From contig NZ_BMFG01000004.1 of the NCBI RefSeq assembly GCF_014638005.1, positions 62,001 through 126,000 on the forward strand: a stretch of 64,000 bases of DNA, in the 5' to 3' direction. Under the pieces are notes generated by a model that was not told the DNA's origin, ran no database searches, and was given only the letters and a program-made list of their open reading frames with translations. The translations under genes were made by a program, and so were the position numbers. This stretch comes from Flavobacterium orientale (GTDB lineage: Bacteria > Bacteroidota > Bacteroidia > Flavobacteriales > Flavobacteriaceae). Shown here in pieces: positions 34,568 to 42,588 of the stretch. The first letter of the stretch is position 1, and the number at the start of each line of letters is the position of its first letter.

Positions 34568-35146
34568 CTAGTGCCAAATCATGAAAGTGGTAGCCTTCCA
34601 TTTCCCGTTTGTTTTTTTATAAATAATGGAACGGCCTCCAAAAATAGTATTACAATCAATATAAATTGTCTTTTTATCCAAGGAATATAAAGGCAGGCTA
34701 AAGGATGTGAAATAATTTTCGCCAAATTTCAAATTGTAATTTTTGAGAAATTCATTTTTATTGTAGTTACTCGATGCCGTCAAGCTGTCTATTGTTTGAT
34801 GTGAGATTAACTTTTTGGGGCTTATTGAGTCTTGTGCTAGTTGGTAATTCTCCCTTTCTGCTAATTGTTTCTCCAGAAAAGCAAGATCCTCTTCAGAAAA
34901 ATAGGTAGTTAGTTTTTCGGTGGGTCTCGGTAGTTTTGTTTTAAAAACGGGAGCTTTTAATACGTCTTCAATATAGTAGTTTTCCGTTCCGTCTTGTTTC
35001 TCATGCAGCTTTAAATCATTAATTGCCAACTTTAAAGCAGCATAGACTTCGTGGTCCGTAACCGCTTCCGGGTTCACTTTAGTATTTGAATTGGAACAAC
35101 TCAGTAAAATCAAACCAACCAAATAAAATAAGCTATACTGTTTCAT
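34568..35146 (-). CDS. Hypothetical lipoprotein (192 aa)
   Basis: Not recognised. MKQYSLFYLVGLILLSCSNSN is a clear lipoprotein signal with Cys17 as anchor. The mature part has a helical segment (EVYAALKLAINDLKLHEKQDG), a region with paired Lys/Glu-rich helices (TYFSEEDLAFLEKQLAERENYQLAQD) and a strand-rich C-terminus (FTSFSLPLYSLDKKTIYIDCNTIFGGRSIIYKKTNGKWKATTFMIW). The last part resembles the common Bacteroidota pattern where a small envelope protein ends in a strand hairpin, but no family can be named. It is 31 bases downstream of the DUF2306 gene on the same strand. Confidence 0.65.
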   Translation of the reverse strand: MKQYSLFYLVGLILLSCSNSNTKVNPEAVTDHEVYAALKLAINDLKLHEKQDGTENYYIEDVLKAPVFKTKLPRPTEKLTTYFSEEDLAFLEKQLAERENYQLAQDSISPKKLISHQTIDSLTASSNYNKNEFLKNYNLKFGENYFTSFSLPLYSLDKKTIYIDCNTIFGGRSIIYKKTNGKWKATTFMIWH

Positions 35147-35177
35147 AAATGATAATTAAGTTGTTATGCTTCCTACT

Positions 35178-35786
35178 TTAATTGAATTTTTTATAATAAT
35201 CCTTTCTCCACCAAATTACCCAAACCATCAAAAGCGGCACAAACCACACTGAAATGTCAGATACCAGTAACGCCCAATGTTCGTTTGGTGTTATCCAACG
35301 GAAGAAACCCATGAAGACAAGACTTATTACTCGCACGGTGACGAAATAGGCGGCACAAATAAAGGCACTAATCATAAAACGTTGGTGGTGTTCCATTTTT
35401 CGCTTTCGAATACTGTAGAAGCCAACTACAAGGAACAGCAGCCATAATGTGGTAGTGGCATACTGTGAGGGTAGACAACTCTTACATAAAGAATTGGGCA
35501 ATATGGCGATGTATAATGAAAGTATGCAAACTAAGGAAGCACTAATAAACACCCTCCCCAGCATTTTGTGCCGTTTAGAAATTCCTTTTTTTAAAGATGA
35601 CGAAAGTTGAAACGGTGCGATTACATAGACGACAGTACCTGACAGTATGTGAGTAGCAAACCACAGTTTATAACCAACCTCTTTATTCACTACAAAATCA
35701 GGAAACCCCGCAACGAAATAATATGCAGTAGGCAGCATAAACACTACAAAAAGAAGTAAAAAAAGAATTTGGAACAATTTACTCAT
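35178..35786 (-). CDS. DUF2306 membrane protein
   Basis: Membrane protein of 202 residues, about six transmembrane helices, of the DUF2306 family. Diagnostic parts are LWFATHILSGTVVYVIAPFQL, ISKRHKMLGRVFISASLVCILSLYIA, GFYSIRKRKMEHHQRFMISAFICAAYFVTVRVISL and the final WVIWWRKDYYKKFN. The conserved His residues in helix 2 (ATHILSG), RH and EHHQRFM could bind haem or metal, but the function is unknown. The 3' end AGAAAGGATTATTA motif recurs in the noncoding region near 34350, which may be a remnant of a second copy. Confidence 0.75.
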   Translation of the reverse strand: MSKLFQILFLLLFVVFMLPTAYYFVAGFPDFVVNKEVGYKLWFATHILSGTVVYVIAPFQLSSSLKKGISKRHKMLGRVFISASLVCILSLYIAILPNSLCKSCLPSQYATTTLWLLFLVVGFYSIRKRKMEHHQRFMISAFICAAYFVTVRVISLVFMGFFRWITPNEHWALLVSDISVWFVPLLMVWVIWWRKDYYKKFN

Positions 35787-35988
35787 CGTTGTACAATTGA
35801 GATAGTACCAGTTTGTTTATCAAAACTTCCATTAGCATTTATAAAAATAAAAAATAAATCCCATTCCACTACCGTACACCCTAAAATTTCAGAATGATTC
35901 ACTCTAAAAATGACTCGTAACCACATTCTTCTCCTTCCTCCGCTCTGACCAAATCCAAAAAATTCCTATCTTTATAAAAAAAAAGCGC

Positions 35989-37113
35989 GTGTCTACCCAA
36001 TCCCAAATAGCCATTATCGGTGGTGGTTTAGCAGGCCTTACTGCTGCAATACACCTGGCCAAAAAGGGATGCGATGTTACCCTTTTTGAAAAAAACAACT
36101 ACCCTAAACACAAAGTCTGTGGCGAGTTTATTTCCAATGAAGTGCTTCCCTACTTGCAGCAATTGGGTATTGACCTCACTGTTTTACAACCCACACAAAT
36201 TCACACCACGATTCTTTCACTGCCTTCCGGAACATCACTTACGGCCAAGTTACCTTTGGGCGGTTTTGGTATCAGTCGGTTTACTTTAGACCATCATTTG
36301 TATCAGCTTGCTCTACAACATGGGGTATCGGTTGTTCATCAAACGGTGACCAACACCACTTTTTCCAACAACCAAATAACACTTACTACCGAAAACGGTG
36401 GGACACATACGGCAAACGTGGTTTTAGGAGCTTATGGCAAACGCTCCAATTTGGATCATACCTTGGAACGCACCTTCATCAAAAAAAAATCACCATGGCT
36501 AGCTGTAAAAGCCCATTATTGCGGTCATTTTCCGAACAATGTTGTGGCACTTCACAATTTTGAAGGTGGCTATTGCGGCGTTTCCAAAGTAGAAAACAAT
36601 ACCATTAATATCTGTTATTTGGTGCAATACGACACCTTCAAGCAATTCAAAAACATCCCTGAGTTTGAAACCCACATTCTCCAGCACAACCCTCATCTAA
36701 AAGTCCTTTTAGAAAATGCCACGATGCTGTTTGTAAAACCTTTGACCATCAGTCAAATTTCCTTTGAAAACAAAACCCAAGTAGAAAACCACATCTTGAT
36801 GTTGGGTGACACAGCCGGTTTGATTCATCCTCTTTGTGGCAACGGCATGGCTATGGCGATTCACAGTGCTAAAATCGCGAGTGAATGCACCCTAGCCTAT
36901 TTAAATGACAATATTAGCCGTGAGACTTTTGAAGCTCGTTATCGCAAACAATGGAATTACCACTTTAAATCCAGAATACAAACCGGAAAACTATTATCGA
37001 AATTGCTACTTAGTACTTTTTTTAGTCAAGTTGTAATGCGAATCGTGATTACGTTTCCTAAATTAGTACCCTATATCATTTCAAAAACCCACGGCAAACC
37101 CATTAGCGAATGA
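35989..37113 (+). CDS. FAD-dependent oxidoreductase (geranylgeranyl reductase-like)
   Basis: Flavoprotein monooxygenase/reductase of 374 residues. AIIGGGLAGLTAAIHLAKKG (about residues 8-27) is the FAD Rossmann motif, NYPKHKVCGEFISNEV is the conserved second motif of the geranylgeranyl reductase-like group, and GDTAGLIHPLCGNGMAMAI (about 273-291) is the ribityl-binding motif. The only start available is GTG at 35989. In the streptomycete srs phenolic-lipid operon an analogous flavoprotein hydroxylates the alkylresorcinol ring to a quinol; the same role is inferred here. It overlaps the next gene by 4 bases (ATGA), so both belong to one operon. Confidence 0.8.
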   Translation: MSTQSQIAIIGGGLAGLTAAIHLAKKGCDVTLFEKNNYPKHKVCGEFISNEVLPYLQQLGIDLTVLQPTQIHTTILSLPSGTSLTAKLPLGGFGISRFTLDHHLYQLALQHGVSVVHQTVTNTTFSNNQITLTTENGGTHTANVVLGAYGKRSNLDHTLERTFIKKKSPWLAVKAHYCGHFPNNVVALHNFEGGYCGVSKVENNTINICYLVQYDTFKQFKNIPEFETHILQHNPHLKVLLENATMLFVKPLTISQISFENKTQVENHILMLGDTAGLIHPLCGNGMAMAIHSAKIASECTLAYLNDNISRETFEARYRKQWNYHFKSRIQTGKLLSKLLLSTFFSQVVMRIVITFPKLVPYIISKTHGKPISE

Positions 37114-37820
37114 ATCTTGATACTACATACCGATCGCAAGCAGAAGAATTGATGGACGATTTCAGCATGGAAGGGACAGCACTTCAAGAAGCTTTGGATA
37201 AAATAGCAAGCATCAACCGCTTGTTGGGTGGCAATACACTTACATTACAAGGCGTTCAACAATTACTAAAGCAACCCACTGAAGACACCCTCACGATTGT
37301 AGATGTAGGCTGTGGTAACGGCGACATGCTTCGAACCCTTGCCAATTATGCCAATGACAACGACTTAAACTGGCAACTTATTGGTATTGATGCCAACGCT
37401 TTCACTATCAATTATGCCAAATCTTTATCTGTAATTTATCCCAACATCACCTACCATTGTAAGGATTTATTTTCTGAAGCTTTCAGTCAAATGAATTACG
37501 ATATCTTACTATGTACCTTAACCTTACATCATTTTAGAAACGACCAAATAGCGACACTACTCGATGTATTCCATAGACAAAGCAGGATTGGTATTGTCAT
37601 CAATGACCTCCACAGAAGTAAGCTTGCCTACCGCCTATTTCAGTTGGTTTGTTTCGTCTTCCGACTCAACCCCATGTCACGTCAGGACGGGTTGACTTCT
37701 ATCCTTCGTGGTTTTAAAAAAGAGGAATTAGAAGGCTTTGCTAAAGGCATTACTGCGGAAAAGCAGCGTATTAAATGGAAATGGGCGTTTCGGTATCAGT
37801 GGGTGGTTTGGAAGGGTTAA
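37110..37820 (+). CDS. SAM-dependent methyltransferase
   Basis: Class I methyltransferase of 236 residues. IVDVGCGNGDML (residues 63-74) is the SAM-binding motif I, LIGIDANAFTINYAK motif II and LLCTLTLHHF the post-motif. The C-terminal part LHRSKLAYRLFQLVCFVFRLNP and GFKKEELEGFAKGI is typical of UbiE/COQ5-like or phenolic O-methyltransferases that occur beside FAD oxidoreductases. In the inferred phenolic-lipid pathway it would methylate the ring oxygen or carbon. The stop codon TAA (37818-37820) lies inside the first unit of an 8-base tandem repeat. Confidence 0.8.
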   Translation: MNLDTTYRSQAEELMDDFSMEGTALQEALDKIASINRLLGGNTLTLQGVQQLLKQPTEDTLTIVDVGCGNGDMLRTLANYANDNDLNWQLIGIDANAFTINYAKSLSVIYPNITYHCKDLFSEAFSQMNYDILLCTLTLHHFRNDQIATLLDVFHRQSRIGIVINDLHRSKLAYRLFQLVCFVFRLNPMSRQDGLTSILRGFKKEELEGFAKGITAEKQRIKWKWAFRYQWVVWKG

Positions 37821-37886
37821 AAGGTTAAATGGTTAATCGGTTAAAGGATTAATCGGTTAAATGGTTAAACGATTAACCCTTTAACC
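37815..37886. repeat. 8-base tandem repeat with hairpin, nine units
   Basis: Units (G/C)(G/A/T)TTAA(N)(N): GGTTAAAA, GGTTAAAT, GGTTAATC, GGTTAAAG, GATTAATC, GGTTAAAT, GGTTAAAC, GATTAACC, CTTTAACC. The last four form a hairpin, GGTTAAATGGTTAA with TTAACCCTTTAACC, one mismatch and loop ACGA. It lies between the methyltransferase stop and the polyketide synthase, 18 bases before its ATG. Confidence 0.85.
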
Positions 37887-37904
37887 AAATTAAAAAAAAT
37901 AAAA

Positions 37905-38957
37905 ATGTCAGTAAAAATAGTAACAGTTGCTACTTCACTACCGCCTTATTCAAGGGAAACGGCGGCTATACTTCCTTTTTTGGAAGTGTGGTTGGCGGAT
38001 CAGGACCCGCGTTTTATTAAAAAAGTGACAAAGATTTTTGAAGGAGCACAAGTAGACCGTCGCTATTCCATTATGGAGCCGGAGGAAGTTTTTACCAAAA
38101 CCTCGTTTGAAGCACGCAACCAAATCTATGTACGCGAAGCCATCAAGTTGGGGCAAGACGTGCTCCAAAAAGCCTTAACGCAAGCCAAGTGGCAACCCGA
38201 AGAGCTTGATTACATCGTCACGGTGAGTTGCACCGGAATCATGATTCCGTCTTTAGATGCCTACCTCATCAATATATTGGGATTACGGCAAGACATAGTT
38301 CGATTGCCTGTTACCGAAATGGGTTGTGTGGGTGGTGTTTCCGGGATGATTTATGCTAAAAACTTCCTCAAAGCCAATCCTCATACCAAAGCCGCCGTGA
38401 TAACTGTGGAGAGTCCCACTGCAACGTTACAACTCGATGATTTTTCGATGGCTAATATGGTGAGTGCCGCAATTTTTGGCGATGGAGCCGCTTGTGTTTT
38501 GCTTTCGTCACACGAAGCAGACAAAGGCCCTATCATCTTGGACGACTCGATGTATCATTTTTATGACAACGAGCACATGATGGGTTTTGAACTCACCAAT
38601 TCCGGTTTGAAAATGGTGTTGGATATAGAAGTACCTGAAACCATCAGCGAGCATTTTCCGAAGTTTATTCATCCCTTTTTAGCAAAGAACCAGCTTACAA
38701 TCCATGCTATTGACCATTTCATCTTCCATCCCGGAGGAAAGAAAATAGTCAAGACTGTAGAGGCTCTTTTTGCCGAATCCGGTAAAAACATCGACGATAC
38801 GAAAGAAGTTTTACGCCAATACGGCAATATGTCCAGTGCCACCATACTGTACGTTTTAGAACGCTTCTTAAACAAAAACACCCAATCCGGCGAGAAAGGC
38901 TTGCTTTTGAGCTTTGGTCCCGGATTTACCGCCCAACGCATGCTCATTGAATTTTAG
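37905..38957 (+). CDS. Type III polyketide synthase
   Basis: Chalcone synthase-like homodimeric ketosynthase of 350 residues that extends a CoA- or ACP-bound acyl starter with malonyl-CoA without a carrier protein and cyclises the chain. The catalytic triad is Cys141 (TEMGCVGGVSG), His275 (FIFHPGG) and Asn308 (YGNMSSAT), all intact. GFGPG-type end signature is FGPGFTAQRML. The neighbourhood (flavoprotein, methyltransferase and a mini fatty-acid set) resembles pathways to alkylresorcinols and alkylquinones. Which starter length it takes cannot be read by eye. It is preceded by a tandem repeat that may affect its expression. Confidence 0.92.
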   Translation: MSVKIVTVATSLPPYSRETAAILPFLEVWLADQDPRFIKKVTKIFEGAQVDRRYSIMEPEEVFTKTSFEARNQIYVREAIKLGQDVLQKALTQAKWQPEELDYIVTVSCTGIMIPSLDAYLINILGLRQDIVRLPVTEMGCVGGVSGMIYAKNFLKANPHTKAAVITVESPTATLQLDDFSMANMVSAAIFGDGAACVLLSSHEADKGPIILDDSMYHFYDNEHMMGFELTNSGLKMVLDIEVPETISEHFPKFIHPFLAKNQLTIHAIDHFIFHPGGKKIVKTVEALFAESGKNIDDTKEVLRQYGNMSSATILYVLERFLNKNTQSGEKGLLLSFGPGFTAQRMLIEF

Positions 38958-38965
38958 TACCCGTT

Positions 38966-39394
38966 ATGAATAAAGAAGCCATTATACAACAACTGCCTTA
39001 CGCCAAACCCTTTCTTTTTGTGGATGACATCACCCACATTGATACGAATGGTGTAACCGGTACGTTTACATATGATGCCAACTTGGACTTTTACCGAGGG
39101 CATTTTAAGGACCACCCTATCACGCCAGGGGTTATTCTAACAGAAACTATGGCACAAATTGGTGTCGTTTGTTTGGGCATTTACCTCACTGAGGAGGAGC
39201 AACCCACACAAATGGCTCTGACTTCCTCTGAAATAGAATTTTTACAACCTGTTTATCCCAATGAGACGGTAACGGTTATTTCAGAGAAAATCTATTTCCG
39301 GTTTGGAAAATTAAAATGTAATGTACGAATGCTAAATAGCCGTAATGAAGAAGTTTCTCGTGGTACTATTGCGGGAATGCTTGTAAATCGATAA
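38966..39394 (+). CDS. 3-hydroxyacyl-ACP dehydratase (FabZ-like)
   Basis: Hotdog-fold dehydratase of 142 residues that removes water from a 3-hydroxyacyl-ACP. LPYAKPFLFVDDI and FYRGHFKDHPITPGVILTETMAQIG are FabZ/FabA-type signatures: His46 of GHF and Glu60 of TE are the catalytic pair. It starts 8 bases after the polyketide synthase and 2 bases before the ketosynthase. It is a second, cluster-specific copy rather than the housekeeping fabZ, which normally sits with lpx genes. Confidence 0.85.
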   Translation: MNKEAIIQQLPYAKPFLFVDDITHIDTNGVTGTFTYDANLDFYRGHFKDHPITPGVILTETMAQIGVVCLGIYLTEEEQPTQMALTSSEIEFLQPVYPNETVTVISEKIYFRFGKLKCNVRMLNSRNEEVSRGTIAGMLVNR

Positions 39395-39396
39395 GT

Positions 39397-40671
39397 ATGC
39401 AAAACAAACGCGTTGTCATCACCGGATTAGGAGTCGTTGCCCCCAATGGTGTGGGTATTTCTGATTTCACCAAAGCTATCCAAAACGGCACCTCCGGTAT
39501 CCGTCACGATGCAGAATTGGAACGTTTACAATTCTCCTGTCAAATAGCAGGTAAACCGATAATTACAGACGCTGTACTAAATGAATACTTTACCCCATTA
39601 GAACTCCGCAATTTCAATTCGTCAGGTATCATGTATGGCGTAATTGCCGGTATGCAAGCCTGGCAAGATGCCGGTCTTTCTTTTGAAGTCCAAGTTGATC
39701 CCGATTGGGACAGCGGTACTATTTTTGGCACCGGTACGTCAGGTATTGATAAGTTTCGCGAAAGCATTTACAAGATAGACCATTTTGAAACCCGCAAACT
39801 GGGAAGTACGGCTGTGGCACAAACCATGAACAGCGGAATCAGTGCCTACCTTGCCGGAAAACTCGGTTTGGGCAACCAAGTCACGACGAACTCTTCCGCA
39901 TGCACAACAGGTACCGAAAGCATCTTAATGGGGTTTGACCGCATCCGCAGCGGACAAGCCAAACGCATGTTGGTTGGCAGCACCAGCGACAGCGGTCCTT
40001 ATATCTGGGGTGGTTTTGACGCCATGCGGGTGTGCACTTTCAAACACAACGACACCCCCGAGGAAGGTTCGCGTCCCATGAGTGCCACCGCCTCCGGATT
40101 TGTACCCAGTAGTGGAGCCGGTGCTTTGGTTTTAGAAGATTTGGAATCTGCACTGGCCAGAAAAGCAACGATTTATGCTGAAGTTTTAGGCGGCACTATC
40201 AATTCCGGAGGCCAACGAGGCGAAGGTACGATGACCGCTCCCAATTCTGTTGCCGTTCAGAAATGCATTACTGATGCTTTACAGCAAACCGGTATTCAGG
40301 CTAGTGCGATTGACACCATAAATGGGCATTTGACCGCTACCTCCAAAGACAGTTTAGAAATCAAAAACTGGACTGAAGCCTTAGGTTTATCTGGAACGGA
40401 CTTCCCTCCTATCAATTCCTTAAAATCTACCGTAGGTCATTGTCTTTCTGCCGCAGGAAGCATTGAATGTGTCGCCACGGTTTTGCAGCTCCACCACGGG
40501 TTTATTTTTCCCAATCGGAACTGTTCGGACTTACATCCTGAAATAGCGGCTCTCATTGACCCTAACAAAGTGCCACAACAAATGCTGATCAAAGACCTTA
40601 CGATTGCCATTAAAGCCAGCTTTGGCTTTGGAGATGTTAATGCGTGTGTTGTATTTAAAAAGTACGCCTAA
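39397..40671 (+). CDS. Beta-ketoacyl-ACP synthase (FabF-like)
   Basis: Thiolase-fold condensing enzyme of 424 residues. VVITGLGVVAPNGVG starts the fold; the active-site Cys169 lies in TTNSSACTTGTESI; His311 (INGHLTATSKDSLEIK) and His348 (LKSTVGHCLSAAGSIE) complete the triad, though the first His block differs from the usual E-A-H-G-T-G-T. It would extend the acyl chain on the carrier protein encoded next door. Together with the dehydratase and acyl carrier protein it makes a minimal type II fatty-acid-like set. No ketoreductase is in the cluster, so that step would be borrowed from primary metabolism. Confidence 0.88.
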   Translation: MQNKRVVITGLGVVAPNGVGISDFTKAIQNGTSGIRHDAELERLQFSCQIAGKPIITDAVLNEYFTPLELRNFNSSGIMYGVIAGMQAWQDAGLSFEVQVDPDWDSGTIFGTGTSGIDKFRESIYKIDHFETRKLGSTAVAQTMNSGISAYLAGKLGLGNQVTTNSSACTTGTESILMGFDRIRSGQAKRMLVGSTSDSGPYIWGGFDAMRVCTFKHNDTPEEGSRPMSATASGFVPSSGAGALVLEDLESALARKATIYAEVLGGTINSGGQRGEGTMTAPNSVAVQKCITDALQQTGIQASAIDTINGHLTATSKDSLEIKNWTEALGLSGTDFPPINSLKSTVGHCLSAAGSIECVATVLQLHHGFIFPNRNCSDLHPEIAALIDPNKVPQQMLIKDLTIAIKASFGFGDVNACVVFKKYA

Positions 40672-40693
40672 TTTACTACCTTAGTAAAAAAAA

Positions 40694-40948
40694 ATGAAAC
40701 AAGAAGCAATAATTGACCAACTAAAAGTCATCGTTAAACCCTATGTTACCGATGAACAGGCTTTTTCCAACTTAACAGAAGCCACTGATTTTATCAACGA
40801 TTTAAAAATAAACTCTGCCAATTTGATTGACGTCATTTTGGATATCGAAGAATTTTTTGCCATCGAAATTGACAATACCTCCATGGAACGCATGATTGAT
40901 GTCCAATCGGCCGTAGCAATAATCACTGCTAAACTGGAAGCACAATGA
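40694..40948 (+). CDS. Acyl carrier protein
   Basis: Carrier protein of 84 residues. The phosphopantetheine site is Ser41 in NDLKINSANLIDVILDIEEFF; the usual D-S-L is N-S-A here, a noticeable change just before helix II, while the acidic face (DVILDIEEFFAIEID) is kept. It would carry the growing acyl chain for the FabF- and FabZ-like neighbours. The stop overlaps the start of the phosphopantetheinyl transferase by 4 bases (ATGA), so carrier and its activator are coupled. Confidence 0.88.
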   Translation: MKQEAIIDQLKVIVKPYVTDEQAFSNLTEATDFINDLKINSANLIDVILDIEEFFAIEIDNTSMERMIDVQSAVAIITAKLEAQ

Positions 40949-41433
40949 TTGGGAACGATGTAGTTGATTTAGACCTTGCGGGTCGTCAAAGTAATTGGCG
41001 ACGCAAGGGCTATTTGGACAAGATTTTTACTCCTGACGAACAGCACTACATTTTACAAGCTCCCGATCCCGATACTGTTGTATGGACATTATGGACCAGG
41101 AAAGAAGCTGTTTATAAAATCATTCGACAACAAAACGGAATTAGAGGTTTTTATCCGTTACGCATTGCTACTACCCATTTTGAAAACGGGACTGTTTGTT
41201 TTGATAACCAACTTTTTTACACACAAACGGAAGTGACAGCTACTTCCATTCATACGATTGCTTTATTAATTCCCACCTTTGATCAAGTAATCACACTTCC
41301 ATTGCATCAGGAGCTTTTTAAGATTGACGAGGTGCCTTATGTGATACTTGACGATAAGAAACATGCGGTTTCAAAAAGCCATCATGGAAGGTTTGAGCGG
41401 GTTGTCGGTTGTCGGTTGTCGGTTGTCGGTTAA
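40945..41433 (+). CDS. 4'-phosphopantetheinyl transferase superfamily protein
   Basis: Transfers 4'-phosphopantetheine from CoA to the carrier protein Ser. 162 residues, of the AcpS/Sfp superfamily: GNDVVDLDLAGR at the N-terminus holds the metal-binding Asp, and TLWTRKEAVYKI (Lys53, Glu54, Lys58) is the second motif. The C-terminal tail RFERVVGCRLSVVG is not part of the domain; it is encoded by a 7-base tandem repeat (41400-41441), so its length depends on repeat number. Last gene of the polyketide operon, overlapping the carrier-protein gene by 4 bases. Confidence 0.85.
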   Translation: MIGNDVVDLDLAGRQSNWRRKGYLDKIFTPDEQHYILQAPDPDTVVWTLWTRKEAVYKIIRQQNGIRGFYPLRIATTHFENGTVCFDNQLFYTQTEVTATSIHTIALLIPTFDQVITLPLHQELFKIDEVPYVILDDKKHAVSKSHHGRFERVVGCRLSVVG

Positions 41434-41441
41434 CGGTTGTC
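41400..41441. repeat. 7-base tandem repeat GGTTGTC, six units
   Basis: GGTTGTC four times, GGTTAAC, GGTTGTC, then a decayed unit TGTTGTA. The fifth unit supplies the stop codon TAA (41431-41433) of the phosphopantetheinyl transferase. Seven is not a multiple of three, so a unit gain or loss shifts the reading frame. Confidence 0.9.
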
Positions 41442-41456
41442 TGTTGTACTTACTAG

Positions 41457-41852
41457 TTATTTTATTCGGATGAATTTTCCTGAGTAAGAAATCACGTGTA
41501 AATTTACTCGTAATGTAAAGTCAATTGTATCTTCCTTACAATTTGTAATTTCATAATAAGCTTGTCCTTGTGAAGCCAATGCTTTTTGGAATTTGGTCAA
41601 AGAATCAGTTTGCTTTTCTAATGAATTTAATTGAAAAGCATTTTTTCCAATGGATTCCATTTTAAACTTTCTTTGTGAATCCGAATTGGTTTCTGTTACA
41701 TTTTGTCCGTTCACTTCAAATTCAAAGGCCGGATAATTCTCGAACTGCTTGTCATAGATAACTTTATATTTTCCGTCCTTAAATTCGCAATTGTAATCAG
41801 CGAATTTAAATCCGAAACAGAATATTATCAATATGTAATAGGTTTGTTTCAT
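41457..41852 (-). CDS. Hypothetical exported protein (131 aa)
   Basis: Not recognised. A hydrophobic start (MKQTYYILIIFCFGFKFADY) is likely a signal peptide or an N-terminal anchor. The mature part is strand-rich with several short repeats of charge (CEFKDGKYKVIYDKQFENYPAFEFEVNGQNVTE, SIGKNAFQLNSLEKQTDSLTKFQKAL, QAYYEITNCKEDTIDFTLRVNLHVISYSGKFIRIK). ATG at 41852 is taken because a longer frame to 41900 begins with TTG and would overlap the next gene. Two cysteines (about residues 23 and 103) could form a disulfide. Near the end of the polyketide operon on the opposite strand. Confidence 0.55.
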   Translation of the reverse strand: MKQTYYILIIFCFGFKFADYNCEFKDGKYKVIYDKQFENYPAFEFEVNGQNVTETNSDSQRKFKMESIGKNAFQLNSLEKQTDSLTKFQKALASQGQAYYEITNCKEDTIDFTLRVNLHVISYSGKFIRIK

Positions 41853-41877
41853 ACTATTAGTTATTCGATAGCTTTCT

Positions 41878-42378
41878 TTATGCAGAAAACTTAGTTCCAA
41901 TTAAAATCGAACTGTTTATGAAATAATATACTATACAACTACAAATAATTCCAACAGTTAAAATTGCAATGTTTTTCAAAATGCTTTTCCTATTAAATAT
42001 AAAACAATAAATAAACATTATAGCTGATCCAATTGCTAATGACAATAAATATGTAATCGTAAGATTATAACTCGTTCCGCCATCGTATGTGCTGTTGTAA
42101 AGCAGTCTGATTAGTGAATCATTTAACAATAATAAGAATAGATTGTAAACTAAAGCATATTGGAAATTAATTTTGTACAATGGAATGTTTATCAGCAAAA
42201 TGAAGAGGTTTACGATATTTAAAAAAAATGGATGTATAGGCTAAAACATATATATGTATAAATCCATTTCTTTAGGTGTGAAGTTTTTTATGATAATTAA
42301 AAAGACCTCGATGAAAATAATGAATAATACTATCTTTTCTCTCTTATAGTTGCCGAGCAAAAGTACATTCGTATTCAT
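41878..42378 (-). pseudogene. Membrane protein gene interrupted by an in-frame amber codon
   Basis: One continuous minus-strand frame from ATG at 42378 to the stop at 41878 is broken only by TAG at 42241-42243 (codon 46). The first part encodes MNTNVLLLGNYKREKIVLFI and then a helix ending YIYMF; after the stop the frame resumes at once with PIHPFFLNIVNLFILLINIP and continues for 119 residues without a good ATG start (TTG at 42198 is the first candidate). Read as one protein it has about 165 residues and five transmembrane helices. TAG differs from TGG (Trp) by one base, so a point mutation is the simplest cause. Family not recognised. A short 45-residue protein cannot be excluded. Confidence 0.6.
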
Positions 42379-42588
42379 TTTTTTATATAAAATTGTGGTT
42401 ATTCTGTATTGTATGACAAATTTCTGCTAGGCAATAATCACCTTCAAATATATCCATCTTTTTCTACCTCGCCAAAAAAGAAACAAGCTTTTACTAAGGC
42501 CTGTTTGCTTTGAGCTCGGTGGTGAAAGATGCTCTTACTTTCAGTTTCTTGAAGGGCGGTTTACTGGATTGTATGACTGTTAGGCTTA

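Noticed and set aside
35904..36098. Open frame on - overlapping the FAD oxidoreductase start
   Set aside because: Shadow frame across the GTG start and promoter area; no domain.
37815..37886. CRISPR array or telomere-like repeat
   Set aside because: Units are 8 bases with no spacers, and the segment lies inside an operon; it is a simple tandem repeat.
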